A stretch of DNA of 64,000 nt from Miniphocaeibacter halophilus (GTDB taxonomy: Bacteria > Bacillota > Clostridia > Tissierellales > Peptoniphilaceae), in NCBI RefSeq assembly GCF_016458825.1, contig NZ_CP066744.1, positions 67,001-131,000 on the forward strand, written 5' to 3'. Every line of letters begins with the position of its first letter. Positions within the stretch are counted from its first letter, which is position 1. Below, piece after piece: positions 34,113 through 42,906 of this stretch. Below the pieces are notes generated by a model. The model worked only from the letters and a program-made list of their open reading frames with translations, was not told where the DNA came from and did not search any database. The position numbers and the translations under genes are program-made.

Positions 34113-34445
34113 TTTACTTTGTAAGTAGTGTTCAGCTCCAACAGTCAACTTCTTGACAATTGCTTTGCTCTTGGGAAGTCTTTGCATGATCTAGACCTAA
34201 CTAAAATCTTCTTACAAAATTTATTAGTAGGTCTGATGCAACTGGTTCTTCAAGTACTTTAGTTATTGAGCAGAACTATCTGCAGATGTACATCTACTTC
34301 TTCAGTCGTTTCACTCCTTCACAAGTAGTGTTACGGCTTCAACAGTCTAATCTTACCAATCAATCTTCGTTCTACTAGATTTCTTGGAGATTTTTTGTAT
34401 GAGACCTGCCACCTCTTACTTCGTAAGAAGGGCTAGGGCTTCAAC
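34113..34445 (-). repeat. The rlmD 3' end plus two decayed copies of it
   Basis: Minus-strand copies: the genuine end GTTGAAGCCCTAGCCCTTC... (34416-34445), a second GTTGAAGCCGTAACACTAC... within 34311-34345 that translates as TVEAVTLLVKE-stop, and a third GTTGGAGCTGAACACTAC... within 34113-34146 with one base missing. The 361 bp between the Imm5-like gene and rlmD hold no other gene. Repeated target-gene tails are what serial integration of site-specific elements into a gene's 3' end leaves behind. Confidence 0.65.
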
Positions 34446-35732
34446 ATGCATGGTATGTGGAAACATATCGCACAGTTCTATTTCCTGTAATTTAAATCCA
34501 TATTCCTGCAAGTATTTTAAATCCCTCGACAAGGTTGCCGGGTTACAGGAGATATATTCAAGTTTTTTTATTTTAGACCTTCCTAATATATCCACTAGTT
34601 TTTTGTCCAGTCCCTTTCTTGGTGGGTCAACTATTACTATATCTATGTTATTATTTAAAAGTTTTTCTATTTTTTCTTCACTTTTACCTAATACAAATTC
34701 TACATTATTTATCTTGTTTAATTTTTTATTGATGTTTGCATCTTTTACTGCGTCTTCTACTATTTCAACACCTATTGCTGTTTTTGCATTTTTACCAAAA
34801 TACAGTGTTGTTGTTCCAATTCCACAGTACAAATCCAATATATTTTCTCTTCCTTCTAATTTCATTTGTTTTAGTGCTATATCGTATAGGTTCTTAGTGT
34901 TTAAACTATTTACTTGAAAAAATGATTTAGGAGATATTTTAAATTTTAATTCTCCCACTTTATCTATAAATTCTTTTTTAGAAAAATATTGTTTTACTTT
35001 TTCTCCCATTACTTCGCTATTTTTCTTATTATTAATGGAAAAATATAGTTCTATTACTTCATCAATTTTAAATATTTCATCTATAAATTCCTCTTTATTT
35101 TCAAATTTATCTTTAGAAAGGGTTATTGTTAGCTGAATTTCATCTAGGTAGTTACTTCGTATTGTAATATTTTTTATTATTCCTGTATTTTTATTACGAT
35201 TATAGCCTTTAATTTTATATTTTTTAATTAATTCCAATAGTCTATCCATTATATTGTTTATTGTTTTACTTGCTACCAAGCATTCTTCTATTGGGACTAA
35301 TTTATGAGATTTTTTTATATAATATCCAATTTTATAATTTTCATCTACTTTTAACTCTATTTTATTTCTAAAGTAATAAGGCTCTTCAAGTCCTCTTATG
35401 TTAATATTTTCTATATTAAAATTACCAATTCTTGAAATTTGATTTTTTACTAATTCTTTTTTTAATTCTAACTGCTTGCTATATTTTGTATTTAACAATG
35501 AGCAACCTGTACATTCTTTTGAATATTTACAATTTGACTCAATATAATATGGACTATTTTTTAAAGTTCTTATTTTCTTTCCAATGAAAAAATTTTTCTT
35601 TTTTTCTATTACCTCAATATCTACTGTTTCACCAACTACTACATCTTCTACAAAGTAAACTAAATTGTCTTTTTTAGCTACACCTTGACCTTGTTCTGTT
35701 ATGTCTATTATTTCTAAATTTTCTACTTTCAT
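34416..35732 (-). CDS. rlmD: 23S rRNA (uracil-C5)-methyltransferase, RlmD/RumA type
   Basis: 438 residues. N-terminal TRAM-like domain (1-60), then the 4Fe-4S ligands CKYSKECTGC (C-x5-C-x2-C) with a fourth Cys in EECLVAS, the SAM-binding LDLYCGIGTTTLYFG, and the catalytic ISCNPATLSRDL whose Cys attacks uracil C6. It makes 5-methyluridine in 23S rRNA. Whether it modifies one site or two (RlmCD type, frequent in Firmicutes) cannot be told. The stop at 34416 is intact; decayed copies of its last codons lie downstream. Confidence 0.92.
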   Translation of the reverse strand: MKVENLEIIDITEQGQGVAKKDNLVYFVEDVVVGETVDIEVIEKKKNFFIGKKIRTLKNSPYYIESNCKYSKECTGCSLLNTKYSKQLELKKELVKNQISRIGNFNIENINIRGLEEPYYFRNKIELKVDENYKIGYYIKKSHKLVPIEECLVASKTINNIMDRLLELIKKYKIKGYNRNKNTGIIKNITIRSNYLDEIQLTITLSKDKFENKEEFIDEIFKIDEVIELYFSINNKKNSEVMGEKVKQYFSKKEFIDKVGELKFKISPKSFFQVNSLNTKNLYDIALKQMKLEGRENILDLYCGIGTTTLYFGKNAKTAIGVEIVEDAVKDANINKKLNKINNVEFVLGKSEEKIEKLLNNNIDIVIVDPPRKGLDKKLVDILGRSKIKKLEYISCNPATLSRDLKYLQEYGFKLQEIELCDMFPHTMHVEALALLTK

Positions 35733-35820
35733 TTTTACCTCTAAATTTTTAACTTCCTTTAAATTAGTATTGTAATTATATCATATTAAAATCCTACCTT
35801 TTAAATCTTAATGGCCATGT

Positions 35821-35863
35821 ACATAAATAAGAGAGATAATTAAATTATCTCTCTTATTTATGT
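35821..35863. terminator. 43-nt palindrome after the alkaline phosphatase gene
   Basis: ACATAAATAAGAGAGATAA and its exact complement around a short centre, 37 bp past the phoA stop. There is no T run beyond the stem, so termination would rely on the T-rich arm. Confidence 0.6.
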
Positions 35864-35899
35864 GGTGACATTGTATGAATTATTATTAAGGATTGATTT

Positions 35900-37525
35900 T
35901 TATTTTACTAATTCAATTGCATCTTTAGATAAATAAAAATCTTTTCCATTATAAACTGTTACTCCTGTTAGTTCTATTGTTTTTCCATCTTTTATAGCAA
36001 TATTTTTATTTTCAGGAAATTCAATTTTTGTATTGTCTTTTGTTACTTCTAAGACCGGATTGTTTTCATCGGAAGTATTTATATTAATTTTTGCACCTAT
36101 TTTTTCAAATTCCTCTTTTGCGTTAACAAAAAGAGTGTCTGTAACTTCTTTTAAATCAAAGCCAAATACTTTTGCAATATATTTTGGTATGTCGGTGTTT
36201 TCTATTGTTCCAGATAGTTTTTCTACTTTTTCAGGTGTATATATAAACAAAGGTACTTCTCCACCCGTATGATTACCACTAGTAAACCCTATTCCTGATC
36301 TTTCAGCTATCATTGGTCCAATTATAGCATTTAATGTTCCTTCTTCCGCCTTCTCTATTTCGGCTATTTCTTCTTCAGATAAATCTGTTATACCAAAATA
36401 TTCAGCTATTGTTTCTTCTATTTTTTCGGGATTTTCCTTTAGTTTATTTTCTACACCTTCACCTGTTAATTTTGCTTTTGATAAAGGCTCCATATATTCC
36501 GATATGTTTTTTCTTTCATCTGTTCTATTTCCTAATGTAATACCACTATTAGCGTGGTCCGTAACTGAAATTACTACAGTTTCTTTGTTTTCCTCTGCAT
36601 AATCCAAGGCAACACCTACTGCCTCATCATAGGCTAATGCATCAGAGATTATGCCTATTGGATCATTTGCATGAGCAGCCCAGTCTATTTTACTAGCTTC
36701 TACCATTAAGAAAAATCCATCTTCATCTTTTGATAATAATTCTATTGCCTTACTAGTCATTTCAGCTAAAGATATATCGTCTTCGTTTTTATCCATATCA
36801 TAAGGTAAAGCAGTTTCAGCTAACATAGCCCAAACTTTTCCTTCTTTAACTTTTTCTAATTCTTCTTTACTTTCAACATAGTTATAGTCTTTTTCATTTA
36901 TAATCTTCTTTAAATCCTCTTTGTCTTCTCTTTCTTCTGGTGACAGGAATTTACTTCCTCCAGATATGACTACATCCATATTTTGATAAACTTGTTGTTC
37001 TCCTATGGTATTATAATCATTTCTATCTAAGCTATGAGAGGAATAACCTGCAGGTGTTGCATGCATTATTTCACAAGTTGCTACTAATCCTGTAGCTTTA
37101 CCTTGTAGTTTAGCACCTTCTAATACAGATGCAACAGGTTTTGATTTGTCTTCTTCTGCGACTTTTTCAATTCCAGGCATTGTATATTCTTCCCCTAGAA
37201 CTCCTATTCTTCCATTTTCAGATTTATTTCCAGTTGCTAAAGCTGTACTTGCTGCTGCTGAATCGGTTATTGCTGCATTTCCGGAATATGTTCTAACTAA
37301 ACCATTTGCCAAAGAATCTACGTTTAATTCTTTGCCACCATTGTACCATCTTGCTAGGGCTAAGACATCTACGCTCATTCCGTCAGGTATAATCATTATC
37401 ACATTTTTAGCCAGTTCTTTTTCATTGTCTAAAACCACTTTTTCACTTGATTTTGATGTTGTATTCTTACATCCGGTAAACAATAGACCAATTACCAATA
37501 ATAAACTTATAATTTTTTTCTTCAT
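35900..37525 (-). CDS. phoA: Alkaline phosphatase, lipoprotein
   Basis: 541 residues. The N-terminus has a lipoprotein signal ending LLFTGC (Cys19), so the enzyme is tethered outside the cell. PhoA-type catalytic features: metal-binding IIPDGMS near 46, nucleophile Ser89 in ITDSAAASTALATG, the metal ligands in VEASKIDWAAHAND, VISVTDHANSG and the His of SGNHTGGEVPLF. A C-terminal domain of about 60 residues (DGKTIELTGVTVYNG) is extra to the core. It releases phosphate from organic esters. Monocistronic, SD GAGGAGG. Confidence 0.93.
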   Translation of the reverse strand: MKKKIISLLLVIGLLFTGCKNTTSKSSEKVVLDNEKELAKNVIMIIPDGMSVDVLALARWYNGGKELNVDSLANGLVRTYSGNAAITDSAAASTALATGNKSENGRIGVLGEEYTMPGIEKVAEEDKSKPVASVLEGAKLQGKATGLVATCEIMHATPAGYSSHSLDRNDYNTIGEQQVYQNMDVVISGGSKFLSPEEREDKEDLKKIINEKDYNYVESKEELEKVKEGKVWAMLAETALPYDMDKNEDDISLAEMTSKAIELLSKDEDGFFLMVEASKIDWAAHANDPIGIISDALAYDEAVGVALDYAEENKETVVISVTDHANSGITLGNRTDERKNISEYMEPLSKAKLTGEGVENKLKENPEKIEETIAEYFGITDLSEEEIAEIEKAEEGTLNAIIGPMIAERSGIGFTSGNHTGGEVPLFIYTPEKVEKLSGTIENTDIPKYIAKVFGFDLKEVTDTLFVNAKEEFEKIGAKININTSDENNPVLEVTKDNTKIEFPENKNIAIKDGKTIELTGVTVYNGKDFYLSKDAIELVK

Positions 37526-37660
37526 AATTCCTCCTCATATTTCTATTTTTATTATAAGTGGGAATTATTAGAAATATATTTAATCCATGTAAAAAGTATT
37601 TAAATAAAAGTCTCTTTGTAAATTTAAAGTAAAATAATAACCAGACATATTTTTTTAGAA

Positions 37661-37689
37661 TTACTAGAAGATTTTTTCTATGATATAAT
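37661..37689 (+). promoter_or_regulatory. Promoter of azlCD
   Basis: TTACTA, 17-bp spacer, TATAAT (37684-37689), about 20 bp before the azlC start. Confidence 0.5.
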
Positions 37690-37709
37690 TTAATGATATG
37701 AGGTGAAAA

Positions 37710-38423
37710 ATGAGTCGTAATAAAACTTTTTTCAAAATGGGAATGCACAATGGAATACCAATTATGTTAGGTTATTTTACAGTATCTTTTACTTTTGGTA
37801 TACAAGCAAGTCATATTGGCTTAAATGCAATTGATGCTGCTCTTATTTCCTTAACAAATTTAACTTCAGCGGGGCAATTTGCCGGTCTTGGAATTATTGC
37901 TGCTAACAGTCCATTTTTTGAAATGGCAATTTCCCAAATTATAATAAATTCCAGATATTTATTAATGTCTAGTTCTTTATCACAAAAAATTGAACACAAC
38001 ACTTCTTTTATTAAGAGAGCTGTTATGGCATTTGGTACAACTGATGAAATTTATAGCCTTGCAATTACTTCTAAACAACCACTAAGTCCCTATTATGTAT
38101 ATGGTATGATGGCAGTTGCTATACCTGGGTGGACTTTAGGCACTTTTTTTGGTGTTATTCTTGGCGATATTCTTCCAAGTACACTTGTTTCAGCCTTGAA
38201 TATAGCACTTTATGCAATGTTAATAAGCGCTATTATCCCTGCTACAAAAAACAATGAAAAAATTGCAATTATTATTACAATTTCTATGTTTGTAAGCTTT
38301 TTATTTACGATTATTCCATATTTAAAAGAATTAAGTTCCGGAATACACATTATAATTATAAGTATTGTATTAACCAGTATATTTGCAATTATATTTCCTT
38401 TAAAGGAGGAAGGTCATGAATAA
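37710..38423 (+). CDS. azlC: Branched-chain amino acid exporter, large subunit AzlC
   Basis: 237 residues, about seven membrane helices, usual AzlC/YgaZ length. Family landmarks are GYFTVSFTFGIQAS near the N-terminus, NLTSAGQFAGL and INSRYLLMSSSL. With AzlD it exports branched-chain amino acids (or analogues such as azaleucine). The azlD start overlaps its stop by 8 bp. SD GAGGTGA before the ATG. Confidence 0.9.
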   Translation: MSRNKTFFKMGMHNGIPIMLGYFTVSFTFGIQASHIGLNAIDAALISLTNLTSAGQFAGLGIIAANSPFFEMAISQIIINSRYLLMSSSLSQKIEHNTSFIKRAVMAFGTTDEIYSLAITSKQPLSPYYVYGMMAVAIPGWTLGTFFGVILGDILPSTLVSALNIALYAMLISAIIPATKNNEKIAIIITISMFVSFLFTIIPYLKELSSGIHIIIISIVLTSIFAIIFPLKEEGHE

Positions 38424-38721
38424 TTTATATATTTACATTTTAGTTATGGCAATAGTTACCTACTTAATTAGAGCTATTCCTTTAACTTTAATAAGAAAAG
38501 AAATAAATAATAAATTTATTAAGTCTTTTCTCTATTATGTGCCTTATGTAACTCTTTCAGTATTGATTTTTCCTGCCATACTATATTCTACTAGCTCAAT
38601 TATCTCTGCAATTATAGTATTTATTATTGCAATTATACTATCCTATAGAAAACTAAATATGATGACCGTTGCAATTATATCCTGCTTGACTGTTTTTATT
38701 ATTGAATACCTATTATTATAA
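38416..38721 (+). CDS. azlD: Branched-chain amino acid exporter, small subunit AzlD
   Basis: 101 residues with four membrane helices and the family segment VTYLIRAIPLTLIRK, typical AzlD/YgaH. Overlaps azlC by 8 bp and has its own AAAGGAGGA site inside the azlC end, so the two are coupled. Confidence 0.88.
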   Translation: MNNLYIYILVMAIVTYLIRAIPLTLIRKEINNKFIKSFLYYVPYVTLSVLIFPAILYSTSSIISAIIVFIIAIILSYRKLNMMTVAIISCLTVFIIEYLLL

Positions 38722-38723
38722 AA

Positions 38724-38766
38724 AGAAAATCCATATTGGATAATAACTCCAATATGGATTTTTTTC
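38724..38766. terminator. Bidirectional terminator between azlD and gntP
   Basis: Stem AAAATCCATATTGGA / TCCAATATGGATTTTT with a 7-nt loop and T tracts on both strands, between convergent genes. Confidence 0.9.
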
Positions 38767-38767
38767 T

Positions 38768-40162
38768 TTAAAATATTAATGATAGTATTAAGGCTACTAC
38801 AAAACCTGTAACTCCAACTATTGTTTCCATTACTGTCCATGTCTTTAAAGTTGTTTTTTCATCAATTCTCAATAGTGACTTTACTAGCCAAAAACCGGAA
38901 TCGTTGAAATGTGAAAACGCTGTGGAACCACCTGCAATTGCCATTGTAATACAAGCCAATTGCATTGGAGGTAATGTTGCTATTACAGGCATTGTAGCAA
39001 CTATCCCTGCCGCCATTGTCATTGCTACTGTTGATGAACCTACTGAAACCCTTACAAGCGCTGCTATAATAAAGGCAACTACTACTATTGGTAAATTTGC
39101 AGATGATACTGCATCGCCTATTACTGTACCAATTCCTGAGTTCTGTAAGATATATCTTAAGGATCCACCACAAGCAGTAACTAAGAGTATCATACCTGTT
39201 GGTTCTAAGGATTTAGTCATTACTTCCTCTAATTCTTCCTTAGAGTATCCATGTTTAAATCCTAATAGTACCATTGCAACTAATACTGCAATAGTCAAGG
39301 CTATAAAAGGTTCTCCAAGAAAACCAAGTACTGGCTTTATTTTATTTGCAATATCATTATCCAATATTTTTACTATTGAATTTAATATAATTAATACTAA
39401 AGGAATCATAATAATTCCAACTATTGTGCCAAATTTAGGCAATTTTGATTCATCAAAATCTTCATCTAATGATAATTGTTTTGGTGGTGCAATATAATAT
39501 TTCTTTCCTACATAGGAACCAAATATCGGACCGGCTAAAATCATTGCTAGGGTACCACATAAAAGACCTATCATTATAACCCATCCTAATTCAACATTTA
39601 ACATCTTTGCTACTAAAACAGGTCCTGGTGTTGGTGGAATAAAAGCATGTCCTACAGCAAGTCCTGCTAATAGAGGTATTGCATAGTACAAAGATGAACG
39701 TTTTGTTCTTCTAGCTAATGAGAAAGCAAGAGGTATTAAAATTATTAAACCTGCATCGAAAAATACCGGTATTGCTATAATTAAACCCGTAATTCCTAAC
39801 GCCCATGCTGCTTTTTCATCTCCAAATTTATTAACCATGGTAATGGCTAATGTCTGTGCCCCTCCTGAAATTTCAAGTATTGCTCCAAACATGGAACCTA
39901 AACCTACAAGTAAGGCAATTCCCTTTAAGGTTTCTCCTATACCTTGGTTTACAGAATTAATGATTTCTTGAAATGGCATTCCCGCTATTAAGCCTATAGA
40001 TATAGCACCTATTAAAATAGCTATCATAGCTTGAACTTTAAATTTTATAATTAATACTAGTAATATTAATAAGCCTATTATGGCAGCTATTACCAGTCTA
40101 GTAGGATCAAGTTGTAAAGGTTCTGGTGAAACAGCTGCTGCTAAAAACAAATTCATAAACAT
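38768..40162 (-). CDS. GntP-family gluconate/sugar-acid:proton symporter
   Basis: 464 residues with about 13 membrane helices. Typical GntP segments: PFQEIINSVNQGIGETLKGI near 65-84, LVGLGSMFGAILEISGGAQ, AFIPPTPGPVLVAKML, and near the end GGSTAFSHFNDSGFWLVK. Imports gluconate or another sugar acid. It follows the IlvD/Edd-type dehydratase by 23 bp in one operon, with a GntR regulator gene just upstream, so substrate and enzyme should match. SD AAGGAGG. Confidence 0.9.
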   Translation of the reverse strand: MFMNLFLAAAVSPEPLQLDPTRLVIAAIIGLLILLVLIIKFKVQAMIAILIGAISIGLIAGMPFQEIINSVNQGIGETLKGIALLVGLGSMFGAILEISGGAQTLAITMVNKFGDEKAAWALGITGLIIAIPVFFDAGLIILIPLAFSLARRTKRSSLYYAIPLLAGLAVGHAFIPPTPGPVLVAKMLNVELGWVIMIGLLCGTLAMILAGPIFGSYVGKKYYIAPPKQLSLDEDFDESKLPKFGTIVGIIMIPLVLIILNSIVKILDNDIANKIKPVLGFLGEPFIALTIAVLVAMVLLGFKHGYSKEELEEVMTKSLEPTGMILLVTACGGSLRYILQNSGIGTVIGDAVSSANLPIVVVAFIIAALVRVSVGSSTVAMTMAAGIVATMPVIATLPPMQLACITMAIAGGSTAFSHFNDSGFWLVKSLLRIDEKTTLKTWTVMETIVGVTGFVVALILSLIF

Positions 40163-40185
40163 GTTGTCCTCCTTGTCCTATATGG

Positions 40186-41907
40186 TTAAACCATATAGCC
40201 ACCTTTCATTGGTGAAACTGCATGATCTGCATATATTTTTAAAACTCCCTTTTTATACTTAGCTTCTTTTGGTGTCCAATTTTTTCTTCTTTCCTCCAGA
40301 ATCTTATCCACTTCTTCTTTAGGTAATTCCTTACCATTAATCCCTACTATTTCCAAAATTCTTTCTGGTATATCTATTTTTATTAAATCATTTTCTTCTA
40401 CTAATGCTATTGGACCTCCATCAGCTGCTTCCGGTGAAACATGACCTATAGCCGGTCCTTTTGATGCTCCTGAAAACCTTCCATCTGTAATTAAAGCAAT
40501 TGTTTTTCCTAATTCTTCATCTGAAGAAATAGCTTCTGTTGTATAAAACATCTCCGGCATTCCTGAACCTTTTGGTCCTTCGTAGCGTATAAATACCGCA
40601 TCGCCAGGTTTAATTTCCTTCTTTAATACAGCTGCTAAAGCCTCTTCTTCACTATCAAAAGGTCTAGCTTTTAAAACAGCCTTAAACATTTCTTTTGGTA
40701 CTGCAGAATGTTTTACTACAGAACCTTCAGGTGCTAAGTTACCTCTTAAAATAGCAACTGTTCCATCCTTCCCTATTGGATCATCAAAAGTTCTTATTAC
40801 ATCTGTTCTTTTAATTTTCCAAGGTTCTAAGTGTTTTTCAGCTTTTTCATAAAATCCATTTTTCTTTAATTCTTCTAAATTTTCTCCTAGAGTTTTTCCT
40901 GTTACCGTCATTACATCTAAATGTAATTGTGACTTTATTTCTTCCATTACTGCCGGAACTCCTCCTGCATAATAGAAAAATTGAGCCGGCCATTTTCCTG
41001 CTGGTCTAATATCTAAAAGATAATGAGCTCCTCTGTGCATTTTGTCAAATGTGTCTGAATCTATTTCAAAACCCATTTCATGAGCCATTGCCGGTATGTG
41101 TAAAAGTGAATTAGTTGAACCGGATATAGCCGCATGTACCATAATTGCATTTTCAAAGGATTTCATTGTAACAATATCTGACACTTTTAAATTCATTTCT
41201 ACAAGTTTCATAGCTTGTTTTCCAGCTAAATAAGCTTGTTCCTTTAACTCATCAGATGTTGCCGGCATAAGTGTTGACCCTGGTAAAGCAAGGCCTAATG
41301 CTTCTGCCATAATTTGCATAGTTGATGCTGTTCCCATAAAGGAACATGCTCCACAAGAAGGACAAGCATTATGTTTATAGTATGTAAGTTTTTCTTTTGT
41401 TATTTCCCCCCTTTGTTCCATCGCTGAATACATTCCAATTTGTTCCAAGGTTAATAAGTCTGGGCCTGCGTCCATAACTCCACCTGCTACTACAATTGAT
41501 GGCATGTCCAATCTAGCTAAGCCCATTAAAGCTCCTGGCATGGATTTGTCACAACTTGCAATAAATACCCCTGCATCAAAACCTGTAGAATTACCATGTA
41601 TTTCTATCATATTTGCAATCATCTCACGACTTACTAGTGAATAATTTATTCCGTCATGTCCTTGTGCTATTCCATCACAAATATCAGTTGCAAAATACCT
41701 TGCAGGTTTACCGCCTTCGTCAATAATTCCCCTGGTTACCTCTTCAATAAGCTTGTCTAGGTGAGCACTTCCCGGGTGGCTGTCACCGAAGGAGCTTTCT
41801 ACCATAATCTGTGGTTTCTCTAAATCTTCCACTGTCCAACCCATTCCCATTTTCAAAGGATCGTTTTCCGGAGCTAAAGCCCTAACCTTTTGACTGTGTA
41901 ATTTCAT
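40186..41907 (-). CDS. IlvD/Edd-family dehydratase, probably a sugar-acid dehydratase
   Basis: 573 residues from the ATG at 41907, chosen because AAAGGAGG stands directly upstream; an earlier in-frame ATG would place this site inside the gene. Iron-sulfur ligands are in SCDKSMPGAL and CPSCGACSFMGTAST, and the C-terminal half has TDGRFSGASKGPAIGH. The fold is shared by dihydroxy-acid dehydratase and aldonate dehydratases. Its operon partner is a GntP permease and the neighbour a GntR regulator; no ilv genes are present, so dehydration of gluconate or a related aldonate is favoured. Confidence 0.82.
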   Translation of the reverse strand: MKLHSQKVRALAPENDPLKMGMGWTVEDLEKPQIMVESSFGDSHPGSAHLDKLIEEVTRGIIDEGGKPARYFATDICDGIAQGHDGINYSLVSREMIANMIEIHGNSTGFDAGVFIASCDKSMPGALMGLARLDMPSIVVAGGVMDAGPDLLTLEQIGMYSAMEQRGEITKEKLTYYKHNACPSCGACSFMGTASTMQIMAEALGLALPGSTLMPATSDELKEQAYLAGKQAMKLVEMNLKVSDIVTMKSFENAIMVHAAISGSTNSLLHIPAMAHEMGFEIDSDTFDKMHRGAHYLLDIRPAGKWPAQFFYYAGGVPAVMEEIKSQLHLDVMTVTGKTLGENLEELKKNGFYEKAEKHLEPWKIKRTDVIRTFDDPIGKDGTVAILRGNLAPEGSVVKHSAVPKEMFKAVLKARPFDSEEEALAAVLKKEIKPGDAVFIRYEGPKGSGMPEMFYTTEAISSDEELGKTIALITDGRFSGASKGPAIGHVSPEAADGGPIALVEENDLIKIDIPERILEIVGINGKELPKEEVDKILEERRKNWTPKEAKYKKGVLKIYADHAVSPMKGGYMV

Positions 41908-41966
41908 AATTACCTCCTTTTTAGTCATAACGTTTTCTTTAAAGACATCTGATGTTTCTTGTTTTT

Positions 41967-41995
41967 AATATATCATTTTTAGATAAATATATCAA
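41967..41995 (-). promoter_or_regulatory. Promoter of the dehydratase-gntP operon
   Basis: TTGATA (41990-41995), 17-bp spacer, TATATT (41967-41972) on the minus strand. Confidence 0.6.
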
Positions 41996-42010
41996 GTCAT
42001 CATATGACTT
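41994..42010. promoter_or_regulatory. Candidate GntR operator
   Basis: AAGTCAT-CAT-ATGACTT, a perfect 7-3-7 inverted repeat overlapping the -35 of the dehydratase operon. Position and symmetry suit binding by the FadR-type regulator encoded just upstream. Confidence 0.6.
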
Positions 42011-42080
42011 TTGCAAAATTAAAGTTATTTTCTTATACTTTATATAAGTTTTATATATAGATATTTTAAAAATAAACAAT

Positions 42081-42115
42081 AAAAAAGTGTACTTTAAACG
42101 ATTAAAATACACTTT
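42081..42115 (-). terminator. Terminator after the GntR gene
   Basis: Stem AAAGTGTA / TACACTTT with a 16-nt loop and a T run on the minus strand, 12 bp past the stop. Confidence 0.7.
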
Positions 42116-42126
42116 CAAATTTATTT

Positions 42127-42840
42127 TTATATTTTTCTTTCTTTTTCTTTTTTCATTAGTTTTTTTATTAAATTCCTGTTATATGTCATGTGCATCATCA
42201 TTGCAGTTTTTGCACCTATTGTATCTCTTTCTGAAATAGCATCGACTACTGCCCTATGAGTTAAAATGGTTTCTTCTGTTAATTGTTTATGGGTTACATT
42301 TACAAACATCATTACTGCTGTATCAATAATTGGAATTAACTGTTCTACTACCATATTTTTAGAACTTTTGGCTACATAGGTATGAAAATTTATATCATCT
42401 TCTATATAGTTTTCATCCTTTTCAATTTTTTCTTCAATTATTTTACATAGTTCATATAACTTTTCAATATCATCTTCTGTTGCTTTTTGAGCAGCCATTT
42501 CTGCAATTCCAGGTTCTAATAATATTCTAAGATCTGCCAAGTCCATGGCTAAAGCCATTTTATCTTCAATGGCGCTAAGACCTAAGGGATCAATATCCTT
42601 TGGCATCTTATTTATTACATATGTTCCTGAACCTCTCCTAACCTCCAATATTCCATCGGATTCTAGTAATTTTACAGCTTCTCTAATTGTACTTCTTCCT
42701 ACACCAAATTTTTCAGCCAGTTCAAATTCATTTGGCAATTTGTCGCCTATACTTAAATTGGACTTAATTATATAGTTGTATATTTCCTCTTCTATTTGCT
42801 CTGCTAATAGTTTAGTTTTAATTTTTGAAAATTCACTCAT
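42127..42840 (-). CDS. GntR-family (FadR subfamily) regulator
   Basis: 237 residues from the ATG at 42840. N-terminal winged helix: LPNEFELAEKFGVGRSTIRE then LLESDGILEVRRGSGTYV; C-terminal all-helical FCD effector domain with the metal-binding type residues of DLRILLEPGIAEMAA, INFHTYVAKSS and LTHRAVVDAI. Likely repressor of the dehydratase-gntP operon, responding to the sugar acid. A GTG start at 42861 would lie 2 bp from the GAGAGGG site and is less likely; the ATG works if the intervening hairpin is looped out. Confidence 0.88.
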   Translation of the reverse strand: MSEFSKIKTKLLAEQIEEEIYNYIIKSNLSIGDKLPNEFELAEKFGVGRSTIREAVKLLESDGILEVRRGSGTYVINKMPKDIDPLGLSAIEDKMALAMDLADLRILLEPGIAEMAAQKATEDDIEKLYELCKIIEEKIEKDENYIEDDINFHTYVAKSSKNMVVEQLIPIIDTAVMMFVNVTHKQLTEETILTHRAVVDAISERDTIGAKTAMMMHMTYNRNLIKKLMKKEKERKI

Positions 42841-42847
42841 ATTTATT

Positions 42848-42870
42848 AAGTGCTTTCGCACTTCCCTCTC
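42848..42870 (-). promoter_or_regulatory. Hairpin between the ribosome binding site and ATG of the GntR gene
   Basis: GAGAGGG (42864-42870) is followed at once by AAGTGC-GAAA-GCACTT, a 6-bp stem with a GNRA tetraloop (42848-42863), then AATAAAT and the ATG. Without the hairpin the spacing is 7 nt. Confidence 0.55.
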
Positions 42871-42906
42871 TAAATTTTTTTGGCATAGATTTATAAATAA
42901 TAAAAA

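Noticed and set aside
37467-37748. Minus-strand frame of 93 codons across the azlC promoter
   Set aside because: It overlaps both phoA's start and azlC's start, has no ribosome site and has no recognisable protein features.
38862-39497. Overlapping open frames on both strands within gntP
   Set aside because: They are shadows of a repetitive membrane-protein coding sequence; the GntP frame has clear family motifs.
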